Assembly: GCA_944324385.1 (NCBI GenBank)
Contig: CALUWD010000007.1
Location: forward strand, 16,028 to 80,027
Direction of reading: 5' to 3'
Length of the DNA: 64,000 bases
DNA from: Candidatus Gastranaerophilales bacterium
Lineage (GTDB): Bacteria > Cyanobacteriota > Vampirovibrionia > Gastranaerophilales > Gastranaerophilaceae
The notes under the pieces: generated by a model
What the model was told of the DNA's origin: nothing
Databases searched by the model: none
The model's input: only the letters and a program-made list of their open reading frames with translations
Program-made: the position numbers and the translations under genes
Shown here: positions 63,473-64,000 of the stretch, in pieces
Numbering within the stretch: the stretch's first letter is position 1
How the letters are laid out: every line of letters begins with the position of its first letter

Positions 63473-63712
63473 ATGTTAAGAACGAAATCAAAACAATCTT
63501 ATGTTAAAAACACCCTAAAAGTCAAGCACCACGGCAGGCTTTATTTTGTAAGCAAAGCTAAGTTGAACTATATCCTAAATCGAATTGGGATGTGTGCAAA
63601 GTTTGATTTTATTAATGAAGATCTTAGAGAATTTTTATTCAAGAGCAAGCTTTTATACACTGAGTTTTTGCTACATATAAGCGATGGCGTCAAGGAGTTT
63701 GATAAACAGTAA
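63473..63712 (+). CDS. Small orphan protein, 79 residues
   Basis: The basic N-terminus (MLRTKSKQSYVKNTLKVKHHGRLYF) is followed by helices (KAKLNYILNRIG, NEDLREFLFKSKLLYTEFLLHI). There is no known family. GAGG is seven bases before the ATG; an AACCTC element about 70 bases earlier could pair with it. Little else can be said. Confidence 0.6.
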   Translation: MLRTKSKQSYVKNTLKVKHHGRLYFVSKAKLNYILNRIGMCAKFDFINEDLREFLFKSKLLYTEFLLHISDGVKEFDKQ

Positions 63713-63748
63713 AAATGTTGTTGCCATTGTATGGTTATAAATTTCTGC

Positions 63749-63777
63749 GGGTGCTCAACCAGTTGCTTTGAGCATCC
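63749..63777. repeat. Inverted repeat at the start of the repeat region
   Basis: TGCTCAA (63752-63758) pairs with TTGAGCA (63768-63774), nine-base loop. No T-run follows, so it is not a clear terminator. Confidence 0.4.
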
Positions 63778-63782
63778 ACTCT

Positions 63783-63846
63783 GTCACTCTGAACACAAAA
63801 CCCGTCACCTTGAACAATCCAACCCGTAACCCTGAACGCAAAACCC
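63783..63846 (+). repeat. Three imperfect 21-22 base repeats
   Basis: The units begin at 63783, 63804 and 63826 and follow the pattern GTCACCCTGAAC, then a few bases, then AAAACCC or CCAACCC. They lead directly into the larger repeat at 63847 and share its first bases, which suggests growth of the array by slippage. Confidence 0.7.
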
Positions 63847-64000
63847 GTCACCCTGAACTTGTTTCAGGGTCTTGCACCTCTTTCACCCTAAACACAAAAC
63901 CCCTCACCCTGAACGACCTATAACGTCACCCTGAACTTGTTTCAGGGTCTTGCACCTCTTTCACCCTAAACACAAAACCCCTCACCCTGAACGACCTATA
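63847..64000 (+). repeat. 78-base tandem repeat with REP-like hairpin (two copies, second cut by the window edge)
   Basis: The second copy begins at 63925 and is identical to the first over the 76 bases visible. Each copy starts with ACCCTGAA and TTCAGGGT, an eight-base stem with a five-base loop (63850-63870 in copy one). That hairpin resembles REP-type palindromes found between genes in various bacteria. No open reading frame crosses the array. It continues beyond the window. Confidence 0.85.

Noticed and set aside
63783..64000. CRISPR array
   Set aside because: Repeats are contiguous or differ in length, with no unique spacers between identical repeats, and no cas gene is near.

Overview
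The window looks like a chromosomal segment of a flagellated, fermentative, AT-rich bacterium with an outer membrane. My best reading is a non-photosynthetic cyanobacterial relative (Vampirovibrionia, formerly Melainabacteria; Gastranaerophilales-like). The evidence is P-ring and L-ring flagellar genes (flgI, flgH, flgA), which need an outer membrane; an SLH-domain envelope protein; a divergent-PAP2 protein of the kind shared by cyanobacteria and Firmicutes; the MEP isoprenoid pathway (ispF); a SigF-like sigma factor; and hydG, which matures [FeFe] hydrogenase. No photosynthesis gene, prophage, insertion sequence, CRISPR array, tRNA or rRNA was recognised. The taxonomic placement is inference.

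Layout. 0-0.9 kb: ispF and a small membrane protein. 0.9-12.2 kb (minus strand): one long run, accD-accA-fliP-fliQ-fliR-flhB-flhA, then a PilZ protein, a small membrane protein, a sensor kinase, a REC-HD-GYP response regulator and a P-loop protein. Fatty-acid synthesis is thus joined to flagellar export and c-di-GMP signalling. 12.3-19.3 kb (plus): rsgA, a prenyl diphosphate synthase, dPAP2, a HEAT-like protein, efp, accB, accC and a CCA-type nucleotidyltransferase. 19.6-23.7 kb: two nearly identical flagellins, facing a minus-strand operon of TPR protein, fliW, csrA and a second TPR protein. Both flagellin leaders carry two GGA sites that look like CsrA targets. 23.9-31.3 kb: small accessory genes, a cysteine-rich SLH protein, enolase with a cysteine-rich tail, and hydG. 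31.4-42.1 kb: translation and wall genes (fusA, rimM-trmD, a LuxR-type regulator, typA, glyA, a WecA/TagO-type transferase, SpoIID, HU, infC with an ATT start). 42.2-50.5 kb (minus): flgF-flgG-flgA-flgH-flgI-flgJ-(flgM?)-flgN-flgK-flgL preceded by a lytic transglycosylase. 51-64 kb: a tail-anchored orphan, prepilin peptidase, the sigma factor, metG, a pyrimidine-nucleoside phosphorylase, rlmH, a dicarboxylate symporter, a TPR-TPR-GGDEF operon, and a repeat array at the right edge.

Functionally the segment holds much of a motility programme: export gate, rod, rings, hook-filament junction, filament, post-transcriptional control (FliW/CsrA), a candidate motility sigma factor, and makers, breakers and receivers of c-di-GMP (GGDEF, HD-GYP, PilZ). 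The basal-body MS-ring, motor, hook and chemotaxis genes are not in the window. The strongest specific observation is the duplicated, hairpin-capable CsrA site in both flagellin leaders beside fliW-csrA. Several starts were moved from the longest open frame to a start with a better ribosome-binding site, as noted in the entries.
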